From Curtobacterium sp. MCBD17_032 (GTDB taxonomy: Bacteria > Actinomycetota > Actinomycetes > Actinomycetales > Microbacteriaceae), in contig NZ_QKTO01000010.1 of assembly GCF_003234855.1 (NCBI RefSeq), forward strand, positions 1 to 64,000: a stretch of DNA of 64,000 nt, in the 5' to 3' direction. Positions 38,646 to 47,423 of the stretch are shown here, piece by piece; position 1 is the stretch's first letter; the number at the start of each line of letters is the position of its first letter. A program made the position numbers and the translations under genes. The notes below the pieces were generated by a model, which saw only the letters and a list, made by a program, of their open reading frames with translations, ran no database searches and was not told the DNA's origin.

Positions 38646-38771
38646 GGGTTCCCCCCTGGTTCGCGACGGGCCGCTGATCGCAGGCCCGTTCCGGCCCGAC
38701 AGTACTGATCGGATGCTCAGGGAGTACGGGACGGCCGCGACGGTCCACGCCGAGCCGACCGGGGACGCGCG

Positions 38772-38777
38772 TACGGT
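38772..38777 (+). promoter_or_regulatory. Leaderless -10 box for the quinone oxidoreductase gene
   Basis: TACGGT ends six bases before the ATG at 38784, leaving no room for a usable ribosome-binding site. Confidence 0.5.
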
Positions 38778-38783
38778 CGAGGG

Positions 38784-39761
38784 ATGCGTGCCATCACCAT
38801 CTCCCAGCCCGGCGACGTCGACGTCATGTCCCTCGGCGAGCTCCCCGACCCGGTGCCCGGCGACGGCGAGGTCCTCGTCGAGGTCGCGGCGGCCGGCGTC
38901 AACAACGCGGACCTGCAGCAGCGCCAGGGGAACTACCCGCCGCCGCCCGGAGCGTCCGACGTGCTCGGGCTCGAGGTGTCCGGGACGATCCGTGCGCTCG
39001 GCGACGGCGTGACGGGCTGGTCCGTCGGAGACCGCGTGTGCGCGCTCCTCAGCGGCGGTGGGTACGCGTCGCTCGCCGTGGTGCCGGTGGCACAGCTCCT
39101 GCCGGTGCCGGACGGGCTGGACCTGGTGTCCGCCGCCGCGCTCCCCGAAGCGGCCTGCACGGTGTACTCGAACATCGGGATGCTCGCCGGACTCCGGCCG
39201 GGGCAGACCCTGCTCGTCCACGGTGGGACCGGGGGCATGGGGTCGCACGCCGTCCTCTGGGCGAAGGCCCTCGGAGCCCGGGTCATCGCGACGAGCGGCG
39301 GCGCCCGCAAGGTCGCGGCCTCCCGCGAGCTCGGCGCGGACCTGGTCGTCGACCACCGCGAGGAGGACTTCGTCGAGCGTGCCCTGGCCTTCACGGACGG
39401 TGTCGGCGTGGACGTCGTCCTCGACGTGGTCGGTCCCTCGTACCTGCACCGCAACCTCGAGGTCCTCGCATCGAACGGGCACCTCGCGATCATCGCCACC
39501 GGGTCCGGGCCGGACGCGACCCTGCCGATCGGGCAGCTCATGCGCAAGCGTGCCTCGGTCAGCGGGACGACCCTGCGGGCACGACCGGCTGCCGAGAAGG
39601 CCGAGATCGTCGCCGCCGTGCGCCGGGACGTCTGGCCGTTCGTCGAGGACGGTCGGGTGCGTCCGGTCGTCGACACCGTGCTGCCACTCGCCGACGCAGC
39701 CGAGGCGCACCGACGCCTGGCATCCGGCGACGTCGTCGGGAAGCTGCTGCTCGCCGTGTAG
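38784..39761 (+). CDS. NAD(P)H-quinone oxidoreductase, zinc-independent MDR family
   Basis: A 325-residue medium-chain reductase of the PIG3/quinone-oxidoreductase type, predicted to reduce quinones or enones with NADPH. A GroES-like domain (ITISQPGDVDVMSLGELPDP; AGVNNADLQQRQGNYPPPPG) is followed by the nucleotide-binding domain with HGGTGGMGSHAV (about 141-152). The cysteines and histidine of zinc-type alcohol dehydrogenases are missing, as expected. It stands alone, divergent from the lipoprotein gene. Confidence 0.9.
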   Translation: MRAITISQPGDVDVMSLGELPDPVPGDGEVLVEVAAAGVNNADLQQRQGNYPPPPGASDVLGLEVSGTIRALGDGVTGWSVGDRVCALLSGGGYASLAVVPVAQLLPVPDGLDLVSAAALPEAACTVYSNIGMLAGLRPGQTLLVHGGTGGMGSHAVLWAKALGARVIATSGGARKVAASRELGADLVVDHREEDFVERALAFTDGVGVDVVLDVVGPSYLHRNLEVLASNGHLAIIATGSGPDATLPIGQLMRKRASVSGTTLRARPAAEKAEIVAAVRRDVWPFVEDGRVRPVVDTVLPLADAAEAHRRLASGDVVGKLLLAV

Positions 39762-39789
39762 CGGGTACCGCGCGGCGGCCGCGCCGGCG

Positions 39790-40536
39790 TCAGGCGTGCA
39801 CGCGCGCCAGGAACGCCCGGAGCGCCGGGTGCTGCGGAGTGTCGAGGACGGCCGCGGGAGCGCCCTGCTCGACGACCTCACCCTCGTGCAGGAAGACGAT
39901 CCGGTCGGCGACGTTCCGGGCGAAGTGCATCTCGTGCGTCGTCATGAGGATCGTCGACCCCTGCTGCTTGAGCTCGGTCACGAGGTCGAGCACCTCGCCG
40001 ACGAGCTGCGGGTCGAGTGCGCTCGTCACCTCGTCGAGCAGGAGCAGCTCCGGGTCCGACGCGACGGCCCGGACGATCGCGACGCGCTGCTGCTGGCCAC
40101 CCGACAGACGGTCCGGGTACGAGCCGGCGAAGTCGCCGAGCCCGATCCGGTCGAGCAGGCGCCGAGCGGTCGCCTCGGCGTCCGACCGGGAGGCCCGGTG
40201 CACCTTGCGCGACGCGAGGGTCACGTTGTCGAGGACGCTCATGTGCGGGAACAGGTTGAACTGCTGGAAGACGACGCCGATCCGCGCGCGGGTGGCGTCG
40301 ACGTCGACGCGGGGGTCCGAGACGTCCTCGCCCTGCAGGAGGACCTGCCCGTCGTCGATGCCCTCGAGCAGGTTCACGGTCTTGAGCAGCGTCGACTTGC
40401 CCGACCCGGAGGCTCCGATGACGCAGATGACCTCGTGTCGGTGCACGGTCAGGTCGATCCCGCGCAGGACGGGGCGGTCACCGAAGGACTTGCGCAACCC
40501 GCGCAGCTCGAGGACGGGAGCGGTCTGCTCGGTCAC
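39790..40536 (-). CDS. Amino-acid ABC transporter, ATP-binding protein
   Basis: ATPase of a polar amino-acid importer, 248 residues. Walker A is GASGSGKST (41-49), the Q-loop is FQQFNLFPHMSV, the signature is LSGGQQQR (about 149-156), Walker B is LLLLDEVTSALDP and the H-loop is TTHEMHF, all intact. The close match to GlnQ/HisP-type subunits and the two upstream genes define a complete three-part transporter. The GTG start overlaps the permease stop (GTGA). A stretch HRASRSDA is coded through the recurring GGGAGGC word. Confidence 0.95.
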   Translation of the reverse strand: MTEQTAPVLELRGLRKSFGDRPVLRGIDLTVHRHEVICVIGASGSGKSTLLKTVNLLEGIDDGQVLLQGEDVSDPRVDVDATRARIGVVFQQFNLFPHMSVLDNVTLASRKVHRASRSDAEATARRLLDRIGLGDFAGSYPDRLSGGQQQRVAIVRAVASDPELLLLDEVTSALDPQLVGEVLDLVTELKQQGSTILMTTHEMHFARNVADRIVFLHEGEVVEQGAPAAVLDTPQHPALRAFLARVHA

Positions 40537-41429
40537 ACCGTGCCTCCGATCTGTTCACGCTGCTGCTGCTTCCGGGCGATGGCGTCCGTGACCCGGATGA
40601 GCGGCAGGCTGATGAGGACGAAGAGCAGGCCGGCGACCAGGTACGGAGTGAAGTTCGTCTGCTCGGCCTGGGCGATCTGCGCGCTGCGGACGGCGTCGAC
40701 CGCGCCGAGGATCGAGACGAGTCCGACGTCCTTCTGCATCGACACGAAGTCGTTCATGAGCGCCGGCGTGACCTTGCGGATCGCCTGCGGCAGCACGACG
40801 AGCCGCAGCGTCTGCGCGTGGGACAGGCCGAGCGACCGGGCGGCCAGGCGCTGGGACGGGTGCACCGCCTCCATGCCGGCGCGGAGCACCTCGGCGACGT
40901 ACGACGAGTAGGTCAGCACGATCGCGATGGTGCCCCAGAACTCCGGCGCCAGGCGCGGGAAGACCCCGAGCCCGGGCAGGCCGAACCCGACCAGGTACAG
41001 CACGATGATGAGCGGCAGGCCGCGGAACAGGTCCGTGTACCCGGTCGCGAGCATCCGGAGCGGGAAGAACACCGGGCTCCGCAGGCCGCGGACGACCGCG
41101 ATCAGGGTGCCGAGCACGGCGACGCCGACGCTCGCGAAGAACAGGATCCGGACGTTCAACCAGAGCCCGAGCAGGATGTCGGGCAGCGTCTCCCACGCCA
41201 CCTGCGGGTCGAAGAACGACCGCTGCACGGCGGCCCACCCGGGGGTGTTGACGACGCCGATCCAGACGAGCGCGACGACCACGACCGTCGAGACGACGGA
41301 CACCGCGACGGACCGACGGCCGCGCTGCTGTCGGTAGAGCTGCCGTTCGCGCTCGACCTGGCTGGGCGCCGGCACGCCGACGGGGGTGCCGACACCCGCG
41401 GGGCCACCCGCGCCTGCGGGCAGGGTCAT
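40533..41429 (-). CDS. Amino-acid ABC transporter, permease
   Basis: Inner-membrane channel subunit of the His/Glu/Gln/Arg (HEAT) group, 298 residues. A cytoplasmic N-terminus of about 40 residues leads into the first helix (VAVSVVSTVVVVALVWIGVV). The EAA loop is recognisable in AGMEAVHPSQRLAARSLGLSHAQTLRLVVLP. It is downstream of the binding-protein gene by seven bases and coupled to the ATPase. The same protein occupying both permease positions is normal for this family. Confidence 0.93.
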   Translation of the reverse strand: MTLPAGAGGPAGVGTPVGVPAPSQVERERQLYRQQRGRRSVAVSVVSTVVVVALVWIGVVNTPGWAAVQRSFFDPQVAWETLPDILLGLWLNVRILFFASVGVAVLGTLIAVVRGLRSPVFFPLRMLATGYTDLFRGLPLIIVLYLVGFGLPGLGVFPRLAPEFWGTIAIVLTYSSYVAEVLRAGMEAVHPSQRLAARSLGLSHAQTLRLVVLPQAIRKVTPALMNDFVSMQKDVGLVSILGAVDAVRSAQIAQAEQTNFTPYLVAGLLFVLISLPLIRVTDAIARKQQQREQIGGTV

Positions 41430-41436
41430 GCCTGGG

Positions 41437-42261
41437 TCACCCCAGGACCGGGGTGTTCGTCTCGGACGACAGCCACTTCGTCTGCAGGTCCTCGAGCGTG
41501 CCGTCCTCGTCCAGGGACTCGAGCGCGTCGTCCACCTTGCTCGTCAGTTCCGAGTCCTTCGGCAGGACGATGCCGAACTGGTCGCCCTTCCCGTCCGCCG
41601 GGAACTGCGCCGAGACCGTGCCGTCGTCCACCTGCGAAGCGGCGATGAAGAACGCGGTCGGCAGGTCGGTGACGATCGCGTCGATCTGCCCGGACTGCAG
41701 GGCGAGGACGGCGTCGTCGTTCGAGTTGAACACCTGCGGCGTGACGCCGAGGACGTCCTTGACGCTCTGGATGCTCGTCGACCCCGCGGCGACACCGATC
41801 GGGTCCTGCTTGAGCGCGGCGACGGTGGTGTCACCGGCGGCGTCGGACTTCCCGGACGTCACGACCGCCTGCGTCGTCGTGTAGTACGGGGTCGACATGT
41901 CGACGGCCTTCTTGCGCTTGGCGTCGATGGAGAACTGCTGGAGGTTGAGGTCCCAGTCCTTCGCGCCCGGTGCGATCGCGCTGTCGAAGGTGCTGCGCTT
42001 CCAGACGACGTCGTCCTTGTCGTACCCCATCTCCTCGGCCACGGCGTAGGCGAGCGCGGCCTCGAAGCCCTTGCCGGATGCCGGGTCGTCGTCCTCGACC
42101 CACGGGGAGTACGCGGGCTGGCCGGTGGCGATGGTGAGCTTGCCGTCGGTGACGGTGCCCTCCGCGTTGTCGCTGCCGCCATCCGCGGAGCAGGCAGCGA
42201 GGGCGAACGCGGCGACGGCGGTGGTCGCGACGGCGATGGTCAGGCGGAGGGGACGGGTCAC
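41437..42261 (-). CDS. Amino-acid ABC transporter, substrate-binding lipoprotein
   Basis: A family 3 solute-binding protein of 274 residues with lipobox FALAACS (Cys24). The core begins KLTIATGQPAYSPW and includes FEAALAYAVAEEMGY, MSTPYYTTTQAVV and VGVTPQVFNSNDDAVLALQSGQIDAIVTDLP, as in polar amino-acid binding proteins. The exact ligand cannot be stated. The GTG start at 42261 is the first gene of the transporter operon. Confidence 0.93.
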   Translation of the reverse strand: MTRPLRLTIAVATTAVAAFALAACSADGGSDNAEGTVTDGKLTIATGQPAYSPWVEDDDPASGKGFEAALAYAVAEEMGYDKDDVVWKRSTFDSAIAPGAKDWDLNLQQFSIDAKRKKAVDMSTPYYTTTQAVVTSGKSDAAGDTTVAALKQDPIGVAAGSTSIQSVKDVLGVTPQVFNSNDDAVLALQSGQIDAIVTDLPTAFFIAASQVDDGTVSAQFPADGKGDQFGIVLPKDSELTSKVDDALESLDEDGTLEDLQTKWLSSETNTPVLG

Positions 42262-42366
42262 GGTCTGGCCTTCGTCAGGGGAACAGGGCAGGAACCGAGT
42301 CTACCGGGCCGTGGGATACCAGGGACCGGTCGACGCGGGTCCTGCCCTGCCGACGCTCGGCTGGCG

Positions 42367-42579
42367 TCAGCGACGCTGGTGCGCGTCGATCGCCGCGCCG
42401 GTGTACAGGATCGCCAGGAACAACGCCCCACTCGCCGCAAGCCCCGCGGCGAGACGACTGGACACCAGCGGAACGGTCATGACGGCGACACTGACCGCGA
42501 CCAACCCCGCACTCACCGGGAGCGCGACCGGAAGCCGGAGCAGGAGGCCGACGAAGCCGCGCGTAGGGAGTCGTGCCAC
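42367..42579 (-). CDS. Short two-helix membrane protein
   Basis: A 70-residue protein with two hydrophobic segments (about 10-30 and 38-60) and a short basic end (DAHQRR). GTG 42579 follows GGAAGGA at a proper spacing, and a good promoter lies just upstream (42626-42654). Together these favour this start over the longer frame beginning at 42654. No homologous family was recognised. Confidence 0.6.
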   Translation of the reverse strand: MARLPTRGFVGLLLRLPVALPVSAGLVAVSVAVMTVPLVSSRLAAGLAASGALFLAILYTGAAIDAHQRR

Positions 42580-42625
42580 GGGCGGTTCCTTCCGGAGCGA
42601 TCCCGGCCGGACGGCCAGTGACGTC

Positions 42626-42654
42626 ACCCTAGGACCGCGTACTTCATGGGTCAA
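42626..42654 (-). promoter_or_regulatory. Promoter of the small membrane protein gene
   Basis: On the minus strand TTGACC (42654-42649), 17 bases, then TAGGGT (42631-42626), followed 40 bases later by a ribosome-binding site and GTG 42579. This is among the best housekeeping-type promoters in the window. Confidence 0.65.
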
Positions 42655-42664
42655 GTACGGTATG

Positions 42665-43162
42665 TCAGTCCGCCATCGTGAAGTCCTCGAACGAGAACCC
42701 GGGCGACACCAGGCAGCTGAGGAGCACCTCGCCGTCTCCCGGGATCGTCCGCTGCCACACGCCGCCGCGGACGAACGCCTGCGCGTCGTTCACGCGGTCA
42801 CGACCGGCGTCCGGACCGAGGGTGATCCGTGCGCCGGGCTCCGGCTGGTCGCCCGACCCGCCGAGTTCGAGCTCGACCGTGTCCGGCCCGTGCCACATCC
42901 AGATCTCGTCGCTCGTCACGCGGTGCCAGGCGGAGGCTTCGCCCGGCGGCAGGAGGAAGTGGATGAGCGTGGCGGCCGGGCGTTCGCCGGCAGGCGTGGT
43001 CACGGTCGCGGGCGACGTCCACGTGCGGACGTACCAGCCGCCCTCGGGGTGCGGTTCCATGCCGAGGGCGGCGGCGCGCTGCGGGACGTCGAGCCACTCG
43101 ACGACGTCGCCGGAGACGGTGCGTCGGGCGACCATGCCGGGGCGGGGTGCGGTGTCGGTCAT
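42665..43162 (-). CDS. DUF985 cupin family protein
   Basis: A 165-residue single-domain cupin. The hallmarks of the DUF985 (cupin_5) group are visible: HPEGGWYVRTWTSP (about 38-51), IHFLLPPGEASAWHRVTSDEIWMWHGPD (about 68-95) and VSPGFSFEDFTMAD at the end. The family has a sugar/nucleotide-binding-like pocket but no established reaction. Its ATG overlaps the amidohydrolase stop by four bases, so it is the last gene of the S-adenosylhomocysteinase-like unit. Confidence 0.88.
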   Translation of the reverse strand: MTDTAPRPGMVARRTVSGDVVEWLDVPQRAAALGMEPHPEGGWYVRTWTSPATVTTPAGERPAATLIHFLLPPGEASAWHRVTSDEIWMWHGPDTVELELGGSGDQPEPGARITLGPDAGRDRVNDAQAFVRGGVWQRTIPGDGEVLLSCLVSPGFSFEDFTMAD

Positions 43163-44550
43163 CGGGTCTCCTTGACGGGGTCGGGGATCGTGGGGGCGGA
43201 CGGGATCGAGGGGACGCGGGCGCTGTCGGCGGTCCGGACCTCCCCGCGGACCACGGTGGCGACGGCACGCCCGGCGCCGTCCTCGACGAGTTCGGCGAGC
43301 GCGTCCGGCACGGTCCGGGCGTCGACGTCGAACACCGCGAGGTCCGCACGGGCGCCGACCGCCAGGTGCCCGATCCGGTCCGGTCCGACCGCGAGTCCCA
43401 TCGCGTGCGCGCCGCCGAGGGTGACCGCGGCGAGCAACCGCTCGTGCAGGTCCCGCCCGCGGTAGCCCTGGGCGCGGGCGATGCGGTACAGCGCGGTGAC
43501 GTCGGCCATCGGGTCGAGGGACGGTGAGGACGACAGCGAGTCGGTGCCCACCGCGATCGGGCTCCCCTCGCGCAGGTAGTCGGCGACCGGCGGCGGGTCG
43601 AGCCCGATGACGGCGTTCGAGCGGGGGCAGAGTGCGACCGCGGTGCCCCGTGCCCGGAGCAGTGCCCGGTCGGCCGCGGTCATGTACACGCCGTGCGCGA
43701 CGTGGCAGTCCGGTCCGAGGACGCCGAGGCGGTCCACGAACGAGGTCGCACTCGCGCCGAAGCCGAGCGCGCGCATCGCCCGGAAGGACGGCACGTTCGC
43801 CAGGTGCCAGTCCGTACCGTGGCCGACGCCGACGACGCCCTCGAGCCCGGGGACCGGTTCGATGGCGGTGCGCTCGCCCTCGAAGGCCGCTTCGCCGAGG
43901 TGCAGGTGGAGGCGGAGCCCGCGCTGTCGGACGATGTCGGGGAGTTCGAGCAGCGGCGCGACGTCGAGCGAGTACGGCGCGTGCGGGGAGAGTCCGGCGC
44001 CGGGGGTGGTCGGGATCCGCTCGAGTTCGGCGAGGACCTGGGCGCGCCCGTGCTCCTGCCAGGCGGCGTTCTCCCAGTCCATCACCTCCCAGTACGCGAT
44101 GCCTCCGAGCCCGGCGTCCTCGAGCGCCGTCGCGGCCTCGATGTCGGTCACCACGTCGGCGATGCTCGTGACGCCGGCCGCGATCGACTGCGCCGCTCCG
44201 GTCGCGGCCTCGGCCCGCCAGTCGTGCGGCTGCGCGTAGACGTCGTTGAACGCGGCGGCCCAGTCCTCGAACCCGGCGTACTGCACGCGCCCAACACTGC
44301 CCATGCCGGTGTACTGCAGATGCGTGTGCGCGTTGACGAGCCCCGGCAGGAGGGCGCCGCGCCACCGCCGCTCGGTCACCGGCACCCCGTCGAGCTGGTC
44401 CACGACCCAGGAGCGCTCGCCGACGTGCAGGATCCGGCCGTCGCGCACCGCCACGGCACCGTCGGCGATCGGCGGCGCGGTCATCGGCACGACGATCCGC
44501 GCGGAGTGCACCGTCGTCGGCGTGGGGGTCGTCGGCAACCGACCGGTCAC
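43159..44550 (-). CDS. Amidohydrolase, nucleoside-deaminase-like
   Basis: A 463-residue metal-dependent amidohydrolase. The metal ligands are visible as His75 and His77 in NAHTHLQ, a His in LHLHLGEAAFEGE, a His in VAHGVYMT and an Asp in AVGTDSLSSSPSLD. The overall pattern (LSPHAPYSLD; ALCPRSNAVIGLDPPPVADYLREG) is that of the deaminases acting on methylthioadenosine, S-adenosylhomocysteine or aminodeoxyfutalosine, which are adenosine-like compounds. The gene is coupled on both sides: GTG overlaps the upstream SahH-like stop and the stop overlaps the cupin start. Deamination of an adenosyl thioether is inferred; simple cytosine or guanine deaminase activity is an alternative. Confidence 0.82.
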   Translation of the reverse strand: MTGRLPTTPTPTTVHSARIVVPMTAPPIADGAVAVRDGRILHVGERSWVVDQLDGVPVTERRWRGALLPGLVNAHTHLQYTGMGSVGRVQYAGFEDWAAAFNDVYAQPHDWRAEAATGAAQSIAAGVTSIADVVTDIEAATALEDAGLGGIAYWEVMDWENAAWQEHGRAQVLAELERIPTTPGAGLSPHAPYSLDVAPLLELPDIVRQRGLRLHLHLGEAAFEGERTAIEPVPGLEGVVGVGHGTDWHLANVPSFRAMRALGFGASATSFVDRLGVLGPDCHVAHGVYMTAADRALLRARGTAVALCPRSNAVIGLDPPPVADYLREGSPIAVGTDSLSSSPSLDPMADVTALYRIARAQGYRGRDLHERLLAAVTLGGAHAMGLAVGPDRIGHLAVGARADLAVFDVDARTVPDALAELVEDGAGRAVATVVRGEVRTADSARVPSIPSAPTIPDPVKETR

Positions 44551-46286
44551 GACGGGTCCCCGAAGCGTCGGGTCCGGACGTCCGGCTCGCGGTCCGCGGG
44601 CTGCGCAGCGAGCGTCGCAGCGGACGTCCCGTCCGCGTCGGCGCCACCGCCGGGAGGCCCAGCGAGCGCCCCGAACGCGGCGAGCGCCACACGGGCGGTC
44701 GCCTCGTCCACCTCCGGGTCGATCGGCACGACGGCACGGTCCAGCTCGTCACCCCGCTCGACGAGCATCCGCACCGCACCGAGCTGCGCCGCGAAGGACA
44801 GGTCCATGACCTCGATCGGGTTGCCCTCCGCCGCGGTGATGTTGATGCAGCCGCCGCCGTCGAGCAGCAGCACGGCGGGACCGTCCGGGAGCGTCAGGCG
44901 CTCGACCCGACGGCCGACGGTCGCCCGCTCCGCCCCGGCCGCGTCGGCGCCCTCGACCGCGATCTCCTGGTCCACCCCGCCCGCGACCGACAGCACCGCT
45001 CCGGGAGCGCACGCGCGGAGCACCGTCAGGCTGATCGTGTCCGGCACCCCGGTCGCACTCAGCACCAGGTCGGCGGTCCGCACGGCCTCGACCAGCGGCG
45101 CGACCGCGTACCCGGCGAACACGGCCTGCAGCGCCCGGACCGGGTCGGTGTCGGCGACGGTGACCCGGAACCCGAGCGCCCGGAGGACCAGGGCGACCCC
45201 CTCCCCCACGTGACCGAACCCGGCGACCACTGCCGAGCCTCCTGTCAGGTCGGGCCGCACGCCGGGGTCCAGCGCGTCGACCAGGTCGAGCGTCGCGAAG
45301 ACCGCGGACTGCCCGGTGCCGTACCGGTTGTCGAAGAACGTCTTGGTGCGGGCGTCGTTCACCGCGACGACCGGGATCCCGAGCTGCCCGCGGGCAGCCA
45401 TGACCCGCAGCGGGCGGAGGCCGCTCGTGGTCTCCTCGGCGGCTCCGAGCATGGTCGGCAGCAGGTCGGGGCGTTCCTGGTGCACGAGCCGGATGACGTG
45501 CGACCCGTCGTCGACGAGGACGTGCGGCCTCGTGTCGAGCATCGCGAGCGCGAGCGCACGCTGTTCCGCCACGGTCGCGGTGCTGCTCGCGTGCACGGGG
45601 ACGCCGACCCGGCGGAGGACCGCGGCGACGGCGTCGTCGGTCTCGTCGGCATGCGCGTAGCCGACCACCTCGGCGCCGGCGTCCTGCAGCAGGAGCGAGA
45701 GCACGGCGGTCTTCGGCTCGAGGAACAGACTCACCCCGACGCGGGTGCCCCGGAGGAGCCCGCCCCGCCGGAGCTCGTCGGCGACGGCGCGGGACATCGG
45801 CATGGAGCGGCGGGCCCAGCGGATGCGGGCCTCGGCGGCGGGGTCGTCCTCGGGCTCGCGGCCGGTGGACACGAGGAACACGTCGTCGGAGAGCGTGGGC
45901 ACGGCCAGGACGCCCGGCCGTGCCGGGGTCGTCGGGCCGAAGGCGTCCTCGTCGACGGCGGGGACGTGGCGGCCGGCGTCCACGACGAGGAGCATCGCCC
46001 CGCGGAGCCGACCGGCCGTGGCCGCCTCGACCGCCGCGCTGCTCTGCTCGGGCGTGCCGAGACACCAGAGCTGGTCGACGGCCGCGTGGACGTCGGTGTC
46101 GGCCGGTCGGGAGCCGAGTCCGACGAGCATCGCGTGCAAGGCGGCGGTGTCGCGGGGGTCACCGCCGACGATGCGGAAACGCCGGGCCGCGAGCAGCATG
46201 TTCGTCACCCGGGCGGTGTGCCGCACGGCAGCGGATGCCCAGGCGAGCGTCGCGGCATCGGCGCGGGTCGGGTCGGCGCGCGGCAT
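44547..46286 (-). CDS. Divergent S-adenosylhomocysteine hydrolase homologue
   Basis: A 579-residue protein with the two-domain SahH fold. Conserved positions include Asp in VDDGSH (SahH Asp131), Glu in EETTSG (Glu156), Lys and Asp in NDARTKTFFDN (Lys186, Asp190), the NAD loop GFGHVGEGVA, and INITAAEGNPIEVMDLSF. The substrate side differs: where canonical enzymes have HxTxKTAVL with the catalytic His55, this protein has LFLEPKTAVL, and the STQDD-type loop is HADETDD. A 150-residue N-terminal region and an Asp/Gly/Ala-rich tail are extra. It is probably not the housekeeping SahH but an enzyme for a related thioether nucleoside. The ATG is six bases after a TACGAT box. Confidence 0.75.
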   Translation of the reverse strand: MPRADPTRADAATLAWASAAVRHTARVTNMLLAARRFRIVGGDPRDTAALHAMLVGLGSRPADTDVHAAVDQLWCLGTPEQSSAAVEAATAGRLRGAMLLVVDAGRHVPAVDEDAFGPTTPARPGVLAVPTLSDDVFLVSTGREPEDDPAAEARIRWARRSMPMSRAVADELRRGGLLRGTRVGVSLFLEPKTAVLSLLLQDAGAEVVGYAHADETDDAVAAVLRRVGVPVHASSTATVAEQRALALAMLDTRPHVLVDDGSHVIRLVHQERPDLLPTMLGAAEETTSGLRPLRVMAARGQLGIPVVAVNDARTKTFFDNRYGTGQSAVFATLDLVDALDPGVRPDLTGGSAVVAGFGHVGEGVALVLRALGFRVTVADTDPVRALQAVFAGYAVAPLVEAVRTADLVLSATGVPDTISLTVLRACAPGAVLSVAGGVDQEIAVEGADAAGAERATVGRRVERLTLPDGPAVLLLDGGGCINITAAEGNPIEVMDLSFAAQLGAVRMLVERGDELDRAVVPIDPEVDEATARVALAAFGALAGPPGGGADADGTSAATLAAQPADREPDVRTRRFGDPS

Positions 46287-46292
46287 GCGCCC

Positions 46293-46298
46293 ATCGTA
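46293..46298 (-). promoter_or_regulatory. Leaderless -10 box for the SahH-like operon
   Basis: TACGAT on the minus strand ends six bases before ATG 46286. It would drive the three coupled genes down to the cupin. Confidence 0.45.
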
Positions 46299-46343
46299 GG
46301 GCGGACGGGTGCCCCGGCCGTGCCGCCCGTCGCAGCGCCGGGG

Positions 46344-47357
46344 TCAGAGCACGTGCGGCGGCGGCGTCCGGTGCCAGACCTGCTCGGCCCCGTCGTCGGG
46401 GACGCCCCACGGACCGGCGGGCACCTGCCACGAGCCGACGGCCGCCACCTGCTGCGCCTCGATCTGCCGCGTCCGCCGTCGGTGGTGCAGGAGCACCCCG
46501 ACGAGGACGGCGACGCCGATCACCGACACCACGGCGAGCCCGGCGACGTACAGCGTCGTCACGACGCCGCCGAGCGCGGGCGGCACGGTCCCGTCCTGCG
46601 CTGCCGAGAACGGGGTGCCGGTGAGCACGAACGCGAGCAGGGTCGAGATCGTCGAGTTCGAGTCCCACAGCCCGTGCAGGACCGACACGACGACGTAGGC
46701 GACCAGCACCGACCACGTCCACCGGAACCGCGGACGACCGTGCGCCGCCCCGAACAGCACCGCGCCGAGGATCGCCGTCCAGAGCACGTGCCCGACCGGT
46801 GAGAGCACGGCGCGGACCACCTCGGTCTGCAGCAGCGACACCAGGTCGATGCCGCGGGTGGTGATCGCGGCGTTGAACGCGTACCCGGCGGACTCGAACG
46901 CCGAGAAGCCCGCCCCCACGGTCGCCCCGAGGAGCGCGCCCTGCCGAGCCGTCTTCGGGCGGACCCGCCACCCGACGACGACCAGCAGCAGGCCCTTGAC
47001 GAGTTCCTCGGCGAACCCGACGAGCAGGTACAGGGTCGCTCCGGGGCGCAGGTCGGACTCGAGCAGTGAGGCGCCGAGCACCCCGAGCACCCCGCCGACG
47101 AAGAACGCGGTGACCAACTGCATCGTGCTGACCGTCCCGGTCACCCGTTCGATGACGAACAGCACCACGGTGAAGGGCACGAGGAAGCTGCCGAGCAGGA
47201 TGATCGTCGGCACGAGGTTCGTGTTCTGCGTGGCGACGGTGACGACGATCGTCACGACCCAGAGCAGGAACCCGCTGAGGAGGGTCTTCCACCACCAGCC
47301 GTGCCGGTGGTGGGGGTGGGCGCCGCCGTGCGCGGTCTCGAGCGTCATGGTCCTCAT
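46344..47357 (-). CDS. PrsW-like intramembrane metalloprotease
   Basis: A 337-residue polytopic protein resembling PrsW, the protease that starts anti-sigma factor degradation in Bacillus. The hydrophobic core has eight or nine helices. Likely catalytic residues occur in FAEELVKG (about 130), AGFSAFESAGYAF (about 163-175), SPVGHVLWTA and VLHGLWDSNS. A His-rich N-terminus (GGAHPHHRHGWWW) precedes the first helix and a 45-residue cytoplasmic tail follows the last. The start is ATG 47357, with GGAG five bases upstream; ATG 47348 is close behind. Confidence 0.85.
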   Translation of the reverse strand: MRTMTLETAHGGAHPHHRHGWWWKTLLSGFLLWVVTIVVTVATQNTNLVPTIILLGSFLVPFTVVLFVIERVTGTVSTMQLVTAFFVGGVLGVLGASLLESDLRPGATLYLLVGFAEELVKGLLLVVVGWRVRPKTARQGALLGATVGAGFSAFESAGYAFNAAITTRGIDLVSLLQTEVVRAVLSPVGHVLWTAILGAVLFGAAHGRPRFRWTWSVLVAYVVVSVLHGLWDSNSTISTLLAFVLTGTPFSAAQDGTVPPALGGVVTTLYVAGLAVVSVIGVAVLVGVLLHHRRRTRQIEAQQVAAVGSWQVPAGPWGVPDDGAEQVWHRTPPPHVL

Positions 47358-47423
47358 CGTGCTCCGCCGTGCGCGGCGAGGGTCTCCGGGAATACGGAAG
47401 ACGCGGTCCGCGTAGTCCTCCAC

